DNA of 18,496 bases, taken from the NCBI GenBank assembly GCA_004376485.1, contig SOJT01000073.1:1-18496 (forward strand), written 5' to 3'. Of this stretch, positions 6,741 through 13,818 are shown piece by piece; the stretch's first letter is position 1; each line of letters begins with the position of its first letter. Origin of the DNA: Candidatus Aerophobota bacterium. GTDB lineage: Bacteria; Aerophobota; Aerophobia; Aerophobales; AE-B3A. The position numbers and the translations under genes are program-made. The notes beneath the pieces are model-generated. The model was not told the DNA's origin and searched no databases. It worked only from the letters and a program-made list of their open reading frames with translations.

Positions 6741-7192
6741 TTCACATTCTAATCATTCATGGACCTAATATTGACCTTCTAGGGATGCGGGAAAGAAATA
6801 TTTATGGCAAGATGAGTCTTTCTAGATTAAATCAGCTTATCAGAGAAAGAGCAAAAAACCTGGGAGTGGAGGTAAAGATCAGCCAGTCAAATCGTGAAGG
6901 TGATATTGTTTCGCTCATAGGAAAGACTAAAAACTGGGCTAGCGCTATCATCATCAATCCGGCTGCTTATACTCATACCAGTGTGGCCATCAGGGACGCC
7001 ATCCTGGCTGTCAATATCCCCACTATAGAGGTTCATCTATCCAATATTTATCAGAGAGAGGTTTTTCGGCACAAATCCTTAACTGCTGGGGCTTGCGTCG
7101 GCCTGATTCTAGGATTCGGGTCCCAGAGTTATCTTCTGGCTCTGGAGGCAGCCGTGAACATTATCAAGGAGAAGGGCAAAAAATGGAGTTAG
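6737..7192 (+). CDS. aroQ: 3-dehydroquinate dehydratase, type II
   Basis: Dehydrates 3-dehydroquinate to 3-dehydroshikimate by the type II (anti-elimination) route. The product has 151 residues, the type II length, and is normally a dodecamer. Active-site residues visible are Asn11 in GPNIDLLG, Arg18, catalytic Tyr23, Asn74 in INPAAYTHTSVAIRDA and catalytic His100 in EVHLSN, with Arg111 in REVFRHKS. This is unrelated in fold to type I AroD. The start overlaps the aroB stop (ATGA). The last bases overlap the start of pheA by 10, so coupling continues. Confidence 0.97.
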   Translation: MIHILIIHGPNIDLLGMRERNIYGKMSLSRLNQLIRERAKNLGVEVKISQSNREGDIVSLIGKTKNWASAIIINPAAYTHTSVAIRDAILAVNIPTIEVHLSNIYQREVFRHKSLTAGACVGLILGFGSQSYLLALEAAVNIIKEKGKKWS

Positions 7193-8247
7193 AAAACCTG
7201 CGTCGCCAGATTGACGAAATTGATTCTAAGCTGGTGGATCTTCTTAATGAGAGGATGAGGAAGGTTTTTGAAATTGCTGAGGTTAAAAGAAGGAGAGGAG
7301 GAACCCTTTATTCTCCGGCTAGAGAAAAGAGGATTTTCCAGCGATTGATCCAGCATAACCAGGGTCCCTTACCCAACGAAGCTTTGCTAGAGATCATGCA
7401 GCTTATCCTTAAAACCTCACTTACCCTTCAAAGTGAACCTAAGGTAGTCTATTTCGGCCCTCCAGCCACCTTTACTCATCTTGCGGCTATAAAGAATTTT
7501 GGCAGGCAAGCTGAGCTTATTCCGGCAAAAAGTATCGGTGAGATCTTCTCCAGGGTAGAAAAAAAGCAGGCAGAGTTTGGGGTGGTGCCGGTAGAGAACT
7601 CTACCGAGGGAGTGGTTACCCATACCCTGGATATGTTTCTGGATTCAGATCTCAAAATATGTGCCGAGACCGTTCTAGAAATTTCTCATCATCTTCTGGG
7701 CAAGGGCTCTTTAAAGAAGGTAAAAAAGGTCTATTCCCATCCCCAGGCTCTGGCTCAGTGTCGCGGGTGGCTGGAAGAGAACCTTCCCACCGTGAGATTG
7801 GCGGAAGTGGAAAGCACAGCCAGGGCCGCCCAGATGGCTGCGAAGGACCTTACCTGTGCTGCCATTGCCTCTGATGTAGCTGCCTCCCTCTATAATCTTA
7901 ATATTATCGCATCGCACATTGAGGACAGCCCTCATAACTATACCCGGTTTTTGGTTGTCGGCCGGGAATACAACAAGGAGAGGAGCGGACAGGATAAGAC
8001 CTCTATTCTTTTCTCCATCAAGGATAGGGTAGGGGCTCTGCATAACATGCTAGCTCCCTTTCTTAAGTACGGAATCAATTTGACCAAAATTGAATCCCGA
8101 CCCACTAAAAGACGAGCCTGGGAATATGTGTTTTTCCTGGATTTTGTCGGCTACAAGGATGAAGAGAAGATAAAAAAGGCTCTGGCAGAACTTGAGGAAA
8201 GCTGTTTTTTCCTTAAAGTCTTGGGATCATATCCCCGAGGAGAATAA
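7183..8247 (+). CDS. pheA: Bifunctional chorismate mutase / prephenate dehydratase (P-protein)
   Basis: Converts chorismate to prephenate and then phenylpyruvate, the branch to phenylalanine. The product has 354 residues in three domains. An AroQ-fold chorismate mutase spans about 1-85 (LRRQIDEIDSKLVDLLNER). Prephenate dehydratase spans about 88-262, with FGPPATFTHLAA at 91-102, VPVENSTEGVV at 135-145 and the catalytic TRF at 254-256. A C-terminal ACT domain (272-350) has GALH at 284-287 and ESRP at 304-307, which bind phenylalanine, so feedback inhibition is expected. The start is the ATG at 7183, with AAGGAG about 10 bases upstream; a longer in-frame extension to 7093 lies wholly within aroQ and has no family match. 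No prephenate dehydrogenase gene accompanies it. Confidence 0.96.
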   Translation: MELENLRRQIDEIDSKLVDLLNERMRKVFEIAEVKRRRGGTLYSPAREKRIFQRLIQHNQGPLPNEALLEIMQLILKTSLTLQSEPKVVYFGPPATFTHLAAIKNFGRQAELIPAKSIGEIFSRVEKKQAEFGVVPVENSTEGVVTHTLDMFLDSDLKICAETVLEISHHLLGKGSLKKVKKVYSHPQALAQCRGWLEENLPTVRLAEVESTARAAQMAAKDLTCAAIASDVAASLYNLNIIASHIEDSPHNYTRFLVVGREYNKERSGQDKTSILFSIKDRVGALHNMLAPFLKYGINLTKIESRPTKRRAWEYVFFLDFVGYKDEEKIKKALAELEESCFFLKVLGSYPRGE

Positions 8248-8253
8248 AGAAAA

Positions 8254-8272
8254 GATGAGATGAGATGAGATA
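8254..8272 (+). repeat. Pentanucleotide tandem repeat (GATGA)x3 before the aroF ribosome site
   Basis: Three GATGA units at 8254-8268 plus a partial GATA sit between the pheA stop and the aroF ribosome site AAAGGAG (8272-8278, 7 bases before the ATG). Each unit contains an ATG followed after one codon by a stop, giving three tiny overlapping Met-Arg-stop frames. It may be slippage-prone or affect ribosome reloading. Confidence 0.6.
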
Positions 8273-8285
8273 AAGGAGAGAAGAA

Positions 8286-9299
8286 ATGATAATTACCTTG
8301 AAGTCTGATACCACACAAAAGGGAATTGACCAGGTGGTGCAAAAAATCAAAGAATTGGGTTTTACTCCCCATATCTCAAAGGGAGCCGAGAGGACTATCA
8401 TTGGAGTCATAGGCGAGAATGCTATACGTTACCGAAATGTTTTCGAGGCTATGTTTATTGTGGAGTCCATTGTTCCCATCTCCAAGCCCTATAAGTTAGT
8501 CAGCCGGGAATTCAAAAAGGAAAATACCAAAGTTAAAATAGGAAAAGTAGAGATTGGAGGAAAGGCGATAGTGGTAATGGCAGGGCCCTGTGCCGTGGAA
8601 AGTAGAGATTTGCTTCTGGAGGTAGCTCAGCAGGTGAAGGAGGCGGGGGCAAAGATCCTGAGGGGAGGTGCCTTTAAACCTCGCACTTCTCCTTACTCTT
8701 TCCAGGGTCTGGGGAAGGAAGGGTTAAAACTCTTGGCTGAAGTGAGCCGGATCACCGACCTTCCCGTAGTTACGGAGGTCATGGATCCACGGCAGGTAGA
8801 GATGGTCTCAGAATATGTCCATATTATCCAAATTGGGGCTCGTAATATGCAAAATTTTGATCTCCTGAGGGAAGTGGGCCGAGGCAGCCGACCCGTTCTA
8901 CTCAAAAGGGGAATAGCCTCTACAATTAAAGAATTCTTAATGTCGGCAGAGTATGTCTTATCCGGGGGTAATTATGATCTTATCCTCTGCGAGAGGGGAA
9001 TAAGAACCTTTGAAGATGCCACCCGTTTTACTCTGGATCTTTCAGCAGTTCCTCTCATCAAGAAACTCAGTCATCTTCCGGTGGTGGTGGATCCCAGCCA
9101 TGGCACAGGCATGAGGGACCTGGTGGCTCCTATGTCCCGGGCCGCCATAGCGGCAGGCAGTGATGGCCTTATTGTCGAAGTTCACCCCAGACCAGAAGAG
9201 GCCCTCTCGGATGGCCTGCAGTCTGTAATACCACAGGATTTTCATCGGTTCATGAAAGAGATTAAATCTATAGCCAGAGTGTTAGGAAGGGGCTCCTGA
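8286..9299 (+). CDS. aroF: 3-deoxy-7-phosphoheptulonate (DAHP) synthase, type I beta with regulatory domain
   Basis: Condenses phosphoenolpyruvate and erythrose 4-phosphate to DAHP, the entry step of the pathway. The product has 337 residues. An N-terminal ferredoxin-like domain (about 1-70) precedes the barrel, as in the Thermotoga maritima enzyme, where it gives feedback control by tyrosine and phenylalanine. Metal ligands appear as Cys102 (AGPCAVES), His272 (DPSHGTG), Glu298 and Asp309 (LSDG). Substrate motifs are LRGGAFKPRTSPYSFQG at 125-141, GARNMQNF at 184-191 and LLKRG at 205-209. The start has a strong AAAGGAG site. The gene lies late in the cluster although it encodes the first step. 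The GATGA repeat precedes it and aroA follows after 3 bases. Confidence 0.97.
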   Translation: MIITLKSDTTQKGIDQVVQKIKELGFTPHISKGAERTIIGVIGENAIRYRNVFEAMFIVESIVPISKPYKLVSREFKKENTKVKIGKVEIGGKAIVVMAGPCAVESRDLLLEVAQQVKEAGAKILRGGAFKPRTSPYSFQGLGKEGLKLLAEVSRITDLPVVTEVMDPRQVEMVSEYVHIIQIGARNMQNFDLLREVGRGSRPVLLKRGIASTIKEFLMSAEYVLSGGNYDLILCERGIRTFEDATRFTLDLSAVPLIKKLSHLPVVVDPSHGTGMRDLVAPMSRAAIAAGSDGLIVEVHPRPEEALSDGLQSVIPQDFHRFMKEIKSIARVLGRGS

Positions 9300-9302
9300 G
9301 CC

Positions 9303-10598
9303 ATGAGCCTTAAATCCATCCAGATTAATCCTGCCCGGCATCTAAAGGGAGAAATAACCGTCCCCGGAGATAAGTCCATTACCCATAGAGCTCTTATTTT
9401 TGCTTCTATTGCCAGAGGAAAATCAATGGTGAAGGGCTTGCAGAAGGGAAAAGATTGTCTGGCTACCCTCAATGCCTTGAAAATGATGGGAATTCACATG
9501 GAGGAGGAAGAGGATAGATTAGTCGTCTATGGACAAGGATTAAGCGGGCTTAGAGAACCGCCCAATATCCTGGACTGTGGCAATTCAGGGACTACTGTAC
9601 GACTCTTAGCTGGACTTCTGGCTCCTCAGAAATTCTATTCTGTCCTCTCAGGCGATCAGTATTTAAGGAAAAGACCCATGCAGAGGGTAGTGGAGCCGTT
9701 AAGAAAAATGGGAGCCAGAGTTTTTGGTCGAGAAAATGGTGAGTTCCCTCCTTTGACCATCCTGGGTGGTAAGCTCAAAGCAATAGATCATTCCTCTCCA
9801 ATACCCTCAGCCCAGGTGAAATCCTGTATATTGTTAGCAGGACTCTACGCTAAGGACAGAACCTCTGTAATTGAGCCCTATCGATCTCGGGATCACACCG
9901 AACGCATGCTGAAATTCTTAGGAGCAAAAATAGAAGTTAATGATTTGAGAGTAAGTGTTGAAGGAAATAATTCTTTTTCCGGGGCCAATATTTGGGTACC
10001 AGGGGATCTTTCCGCCGCTTCTTTCTTTATGGGGGGAGCGGCGATCTTAAAAAGATCGAAATTAAAGATTTTACAGGTGGGATTGAATCCCACCCGGCGT
10101 GGTTTCATCGATGTTCTTCTCCGGATGGGAGCAGATATCAAGATTCTCAATATGAGAAAAATCTGTGAAGAGGAGGTAGGCGATATAGAGGTAAGAGGAG
10201 GTAATTTGAGAGGAACTGTGGTCCAGGGAGGAATGATTTCCCGTCTCATTGATGAAATCCCTATCTTAGCTGTGGTGGCCTGTTTTGCTAAAGGTGAAAC
10301 AATTATTAGAGATGCTCGCGAACTAAGGGTTAAGGAGACCGATCGAATTGGAGCCATAAAGAGCGAGTTAACGAAGATGGGTGCCCAAATTGAAGAAAAA
10401 GAGGACGGAATGGTGATTAAGGGGGTAGGAAAGCTAGAGGGCGCTCAGTGCCAGAGTCATGGAGATCATCGAATGGCCATGGCCCTGATTATAGCAGGTC
10501 TTTCGGCCAAAGACAAGAGCAAAATTCTAGGTTCGGACTGCATTGATACTTCCTTTCCCGGATTCTGGAGGACACTTGGCCAGATCTTGGTTCAATGA
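9303..10598 (+). CDS. aroA: 3-phosphoshikimate 1-carboxyvinyltransferase (EPSP synthase)
   Basis: Transfers enolpyruvyl from phosphoenolpyruvate to shikimate 3-phosphate. The product has 431 residues, the standard length, with the two-lobed inside-out barrel fold. Visible motifs are PGDKSITHRA at 21-30 with Lys24, CGNSGTTVRLLAG at 92-104, KRPMQR with Arg125, SAQVK at 169-173, catalytic Asp317 in LIDEIP, Glu345 in ELRVKETDRI and HGDHRMAMA at 386-394. The CGNSGTT form is more like Bacillus and Thermotoga enzymes than the enteric GNAGTAMR form. The start is 3 bases after the aroF stop. AGGAAGGGG lies upstream, and a GGCTC/GAGCC stem can enclose the start codon. The last shikimate gene in the cluster. 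Confidence 0.96.
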   Translation: MSLKSIQINPARHLKGEITVPGDKSITHRALIFASIARGKSMVKGLQKGKDCLATLNALKMMGIHMEEEEDRLVVYGQGLSGLREPPNILDCGNSGTTVRLLAGLLAPQKFYSVLSGDQYLRKRPMQRVVEPLRKMGARVFGRENGEFPPLTILGGKLKAIDHSSPIPSAQVKSCILLAGLYAKDRTSVIEPYRSRDHTERMLKFLGAKIEVNDLRVSVEGNNSFSGANIWVPGDLSAASFFMGGAAILKRSKLKILQVGLNPTRRGFIDVLLRMGADIKILNMRKICEEEVGDIEVRGGNLRGTVVQGGMISRLIDEIPILAVVACFAKGETIIRDARELRVKETDRIGAIKSELTKMGAQIEEKEDGMVIKGVGKLEGAQCQSHGDHRMAMALIIAGLSAKDKSKILGSDCIDTSFPGFWRTLGQILVQ

Positions 10599-10657
10599 AA
10601 ACTTGTTGCCAAAGTTCAGAAAGACTTAGGGAAAAATAGCTAGAGAGGAAAACTGGC

Positions 10658-11518
10658 GTGGAGTTAATAAAAGATATTGACAGGATGAGAACTTATATAG
10701 AGAGGATAGAGGAGGGAAAGATTATCGGTTTTGTCCCCACCATGGGGGGCCTCCATAAGGGTCATCTTTCTTTAATCAGAAAGGGTAGGGGAGACTCTGA
10801 TGTATTAGTGGTAAGCATTTTCGTTAATCCCGCTCAGTTTGGGCCCGAAGAGGATTTTGAAAGTTACCCCCAGGATCTGGAGCGAGATGTTAAGTTGTGT
10901 AAGCAAGAGGACGTAGATGTTGTCTTTGCCCCCTCCAGGGAAGAGATGTACCCGGATGATTATTTTACCTTTGTTGAGGTGGAGGGATATTTAACCTCCA
11001 CCCTGGAGGGAGATTCGCGGCCCGGACATTTCAGGGGAGTCACCACCATCCTGACCAAATTGTTTAACATCGTATCTCCTGATAGGAGCTACTTCGGGGA
11101 AAAGGATTATCAGCAGGTTCTGGTAGTAAAAAAATTAGTAAATGAGTTGAATCTAGATACTCAGATTATTGTTCTTCCTATTGTAAGAGAAAATGATGGC
11201 CTGGCTCTGAGTTCCCGTAATTCTTATTTTGATGAAAAGGAGAGAGAGGCAGCTACTATCCTTTATAAGTCTCTTAAAAAAGCCAAGGAGTGGACTATCG
11301 GGGGAGAGAAAGATCCTGCGCGAATTATTCATAAGATGAAAGAGTTGATAGAAAAAGAACCTTTGGCTGAAATAGATTATATTGCTATTGTCGGCCCAAA
11401 TAGTATGGAGAAAGTGCAAAGTATAGAGGGAGAAGTTCTCATTATTCTTGCCGTAAAGATAGGTAAGGTAAGGTTGATCGATAATATGAGAGTAAAGAGA
11501 AGCATGTGTCAGAGTTAA
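10658..11518 (+). CDS. panC: Pantothenate synthetase (pantoate-beta-alanine ligase)
   Basis: Joins pantoate and beta-alanine with ATP, through pantoyl adenylate, for coenzyme A synthesis. The product has 286 residues. Family motifs are PTMGGLHKGHLSL at 27-39 with the HxGH nucleotide site, FVNPAQFG at 55-62, HFRGVTTILTKLFNI near 124, GEKDYQQ at 147-153 and GLALSSRN at 181-188. The start is GTG at 10658, supported by GAGAGGA 8 bases upstream and by a typical N-terminus. It is separated from aroA by 59 bases, the largest gap on this strand, with no clear promoter or terminator. panB and panD are absent. The end overlaps lpxB by 13 bases, tying cofactor and envelope genes together. Confidence 0.96.
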   Translation: MELIKDIDRMRTYIERIEEGKIIGFVPTMGGLHKGHLSLIRKGRGDSDVLVVSIFVNPAQFGPEEDFESYPQDLERDVKLCKQEDVDVVFAPSREEMYPDDYFTFVEVEGYLTSTLEGDSRPGHFRGVTTILTKLFNIVSPDRSYFGEKDYQQVLVVKKLVNELNLDTQIIVLPIVRENDGLALSSRNSYFDEKEREAATILYKSLKKAKEWTIGGEKDPARIIHKMKELIEKEPLAEIDYIAIVGPNSMEKVQSIEGEVLIILAVKIGKVRLIDNMRVKRSMCQS

Positions 11519-12642
11519 AGATTCTCATCTCGGTGACAGAGGTTTCCGGTGATATGCACGCCGCTAATCTGGTTAAAGCTATTAGAAGGATAAATCCTGG
11601 TACTAAATTTGTGGGTATCGGGGGAGAGAGGATGCAAAAGGCAGGGGTAGATATAAGGTCTATTACTACGCATATGGGAACAATAGGTCTTTTGGAAGGG
11701 GTAAAGTATTATCCTTCTTTTTTGAAGGTAAGGTCGATGATGAAAAAGATTCTTTTGAAAGAGAGACCCCATCTTTTAGTCCTTATAGATAGCCGGGATT
11801 TTAATTTAGGTATTGCTCGCCTAGGCAAGAAATTCGGCATTCCTGCAGTCTATTATATTGCTCCTCCTGTTTGGGCCTGGCCTGACCACAAAGGGAAAAG
11901 AGTAGCCAGAACGTTGGACAGGATTATTGCTATTTTCCCTTTTGAAGCTGAAATCTATCGCGAATGTGGAGCGAAGGTAGCATTTGTGGGACATCCTTTG
12001 CTAGATATCGTTAAACCAAATATGAGTAAGGAAGAGGTTTATCATAAATTTGGCCTAAATTCTGGTGGATTTATAATTGGGCTTCTTCCCGGAAGCCGGG
12101 AGCAGGAGATAAATAATCTTCTTCCTTTAATGTTGAGTACTGCCGCGGAAGTAAGCAAGAGATTAAAGAATGTTCAATTTTTGCTTCCTCTAGCCTCTTC
12201 TGTTTTTGCAGATAGAATCATGAGGATAGTTAATAAAAGTGAGGTTTCCGTTAAAATTGTAACCGATGGTGTATATGAGGTGATGAATATTTCTCATCTT
12301 CTTATCACTTCTTCGGGGACTGCTACATTGGAGGCAAGTTGCCTGGGTACTCCGATGATCATTGTCTATAAGACATCCTTAAGCACTTGGCTTATGGGGA
12401 AAATCTTGCTAAAATTGCCTTACATAGGTTTTCCTAACATATTAGCTAATAAAATGATTGTCCCAGAGTTATTACAATTTCAGGCAAAGCCCGATAGATT
12501 AAGTAATCTTGTTTTAGAATTGCTTAACCATCCGCAAAAATTGGAGACAATGAGAATGGGATTGAGGAAGGTAGTTAAAAAACTGGGAGAACCTGGAGCT
12601 ATAGACCGAGCAGCAAAAGTGATTATGGAGGTTGTATCTTAA
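11506..12642 (+). CDS. lpxB: Lipid-A-disaccharide synthase
   Basis: Inner-membrane-associated glycosyltransferase (GT19, GT-B fold) that joins UDP-diacylglucosamine and lipid X to form the lipid A disaccharide. The product has 378 residues. Motifs are TEVSGDMHAANL at 11-22, GIGGERM at 37-43, IDSRDFN at 94-100, YYIAPPVWAW at 116-125, FVGHPL at 160-165, LLPGSREQEI at 193-202 and SSGTATLEA at 269-277 followed by GTPMIIVYK. It starts with GTG at 11506 inside panC, with AAAGAG just upstream. It marks a Gram-negative lipid A pathway, though lpxA, lpxC, lpxD, lpxH and lpxK are not in this window. Confidence 0.95.
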   Translation: MSELKILISVTEVSGDMHAANLVKAIRRINPGTKFVGIGGERMQKAGVDIRSITTHMGTIGLLEGVKYYPSFLKVRSMMKKILLKERPHLLVLIDSRDFNLGIARLGKKFGIPAVYYIAPPVWAWPDHKGKRVARTLDRIIAIFPFEAEIYRECGAKVAFVGHPLLDIVKPNMSKEEVYHKFGLNSGGFIIGLLPGSREQEINNLLPLMLSTAAEVSKRLKNVQFLLPLASSVFADRIMRIVNKSEVSVKIVTDGVYEVMNISHLLITSSGTATLEASCLGTPMIIVYKTSLSTWLMGKILLKLPYIGFPNILANKMIVPELLQFQAKPDRLSNLVLELLNHPQKLETMRMGLRKVVKKLGEPGAIDRAAKVIMEVVS

Positions 12643-12658
12643 AGGAGTCCCAAGGTTG
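12641..12658 (+). promoter_or_regulatory. Ribosome site that fixes a TTG start for the DUF362 gene
   Basis: AAAGGAG at 12641-12647 overlaps the lpxB TAA and stands 8 bases before TTG at 12656. A second in-frame TTG at 12632 lies inside lpxB with no such site, so 12656 is the likely start. Confidence 0.7.
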
Positions 12659-13804
12659 AGTGAGGTCTCTATTGTAAGATGTCATAGTTACGAACAAGAG
12701 GAAGTAGAGAAAGCGGTGAGGGAAAGCCTGCAATTGATAGGGGAGATGGATGAGATTATAAAGCCACAAGATAGAGTGCTCCTTAAAGTAAATATGATAA
12801 ACTCCGATTTTCCTGAAAAAGCAGCCACCACTCATCCCGCTATCCTTAGAGCAGTAATCAGGGTGGTTAAAGAGATGGGAAGAGAGGTAGTGGTGGGAGA
12901 TGCTCCGGGAGTTGCTTATCGGTATATCGAACGTGCGTGGCAGAAAACAGGCCTTAGAAGAGCTGCTGAAGAGGAGGGAGCAGAAGTAGTTAATTTTCGG
13001 GAAGTTGAAGAAATCGATAATTCAACTAATAAAAAGATACCAGTTTTACATATAGCTAAAGAAGTTTTAGATGCAGATGTAGTGATCTCTCTCCCCAAAC
13101 TAAAGACACATAGTTTTACTCTTTTTACCGGAGCAATCAAGAATTTATACGGAACTATCCCCGGGTTTAGAAAGAAGGAGCTCCATGCATTAGCTCCCCG
13201 CCCGCAAGATTTTGCCGAGCTGATGGCAGACATCTTTTCGGTAGTTAAACCCTCGCTTGCTATTATGGATGGAGTTGTGGGTATGGAGGGAGATGGTCCC
13301 ATCTCAGGTTCTCCCCGCAAAGTAGCGCTAATTTTAGCAAGTAAAGACCTTGTATCTTTGGACGCTGTAGCCTCCAATATTATTGGTTATCATCCTTTTG
13401 ATATCGAGATTACAAAAGTGGCCGATAAAAGAGGATTGGGAGTAGGAGAGCTTGAGGAGATAGAAATTAAAGGAATTCCTCTGAATGAGGTAAGAATAGA
13501 AGATTTTATATTAGTCTCCAATCTTAATACTCTGTTAAAAAGGGTGCCTTCTCCTGTCTTTTCTCTTCTTGGACCAGCAGCTTCTCTCCTTCTAAAGGTT
13601 ACCCCCGGCATTGATAAAGGTAGTTGCAGGAGGTGCGGGGATTGCACTGAAGCCTGCCCGGTAAAGGCGATAAAAATGGAAAATCATAACTACCCTGTAA
13701 TAAATCAGAAAACATGCATTGGATGTTTCTGTTGTACTGAAGTTTGCTCCCATGGTTCTATGAAAATCGAGCGCAGTTGGCTGGCACGAAAATTGAAGAT
13801 GTAA
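12656..13804 (+). CDS. DUF362 protein with C-terminal double [4Fe-4S] ferredoxin domain
   Basis: Function unknown. The product has 382 residues from the TTG start. Residues 1 to about 300 form the DUF362 domain, with LLKVNM near 42, THPAIL at 59-64, GDAPG at 81-85, SLPKLKTHSFT at 145-155 and a MDGVVGMEGDGP stretch near 204. A bacterial ferredoxin domain follows, with two CxxCxxCxxxC clusters: Cys324, 327, 330, 334 and Cys354, 357, 360, 364. A short apolar stretch (about 301-316) lies between the domains. DUF362-ferredoxin proteins are widespread in anaerobes and mostly uncharacterised; a redox or ligase role is only guessed. It sits between two LpxB-fold genes with 13- and 14-base gaps, which suggests a job in envelope lipid or glycan synthesis. 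Confidence 0.9.
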   Translation: MSEVSIVRCHSYEQEEVEKAVRESLQLIGEMDEIIKPQDRVLLKVNMINSDFPEKAATTHPAILRAVIRVVKEMGREVVVGDAPGVAYRYIERAWQKTGLRRAAEEEGAEVVNFREVEEIDNSTNKKIPVLHIAKEVLDADVVISLPKLKTHSFTLFTGAIKNLYGTIPGFRKKELHALAPRPQDFAELMADIFSVVKPSLAIMDGVVGMEGDGPISGSPRKVALILASKDLVSLDAVASNIIGYHPFDIEITKVADKRGLGVGELEEIEIKGIPLNEVRIEDFILVSNLNTLLKRVPSPVFSLLGPAASLLLKVTPGIDKGSCRRCGDCTEACPVKAIKMENHNYPVINQKTCIGCFCCTEVCSHGSMKIERSWLARKLKM

Positions 13805-13818
13805 GGTTCTTCTAGAAG

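Noticed and set aside
9893..10357. Long open frame (154 codons) on the minus strand inside aroA
   Set aside because: It lies wholly opposite conserved EPSP synthase motifs, has a Ser/Ile/Pro-rich shadow composition and no ribosome site.
10599..10657. Possible terminator or promoter between aroA and panC
   Set aside because: Only a 5-bp AT-rich stem (AACTT/AAGTT) without a T-run, and no paired -35/-10 boxes.
12916..13377. 153-codon minus-strand frame opposite the DUF362 gene
   Set aside because: Low-complexity Ser/Thr-rich translation antisense to conserved DUF362 motifs; no family resemblance.
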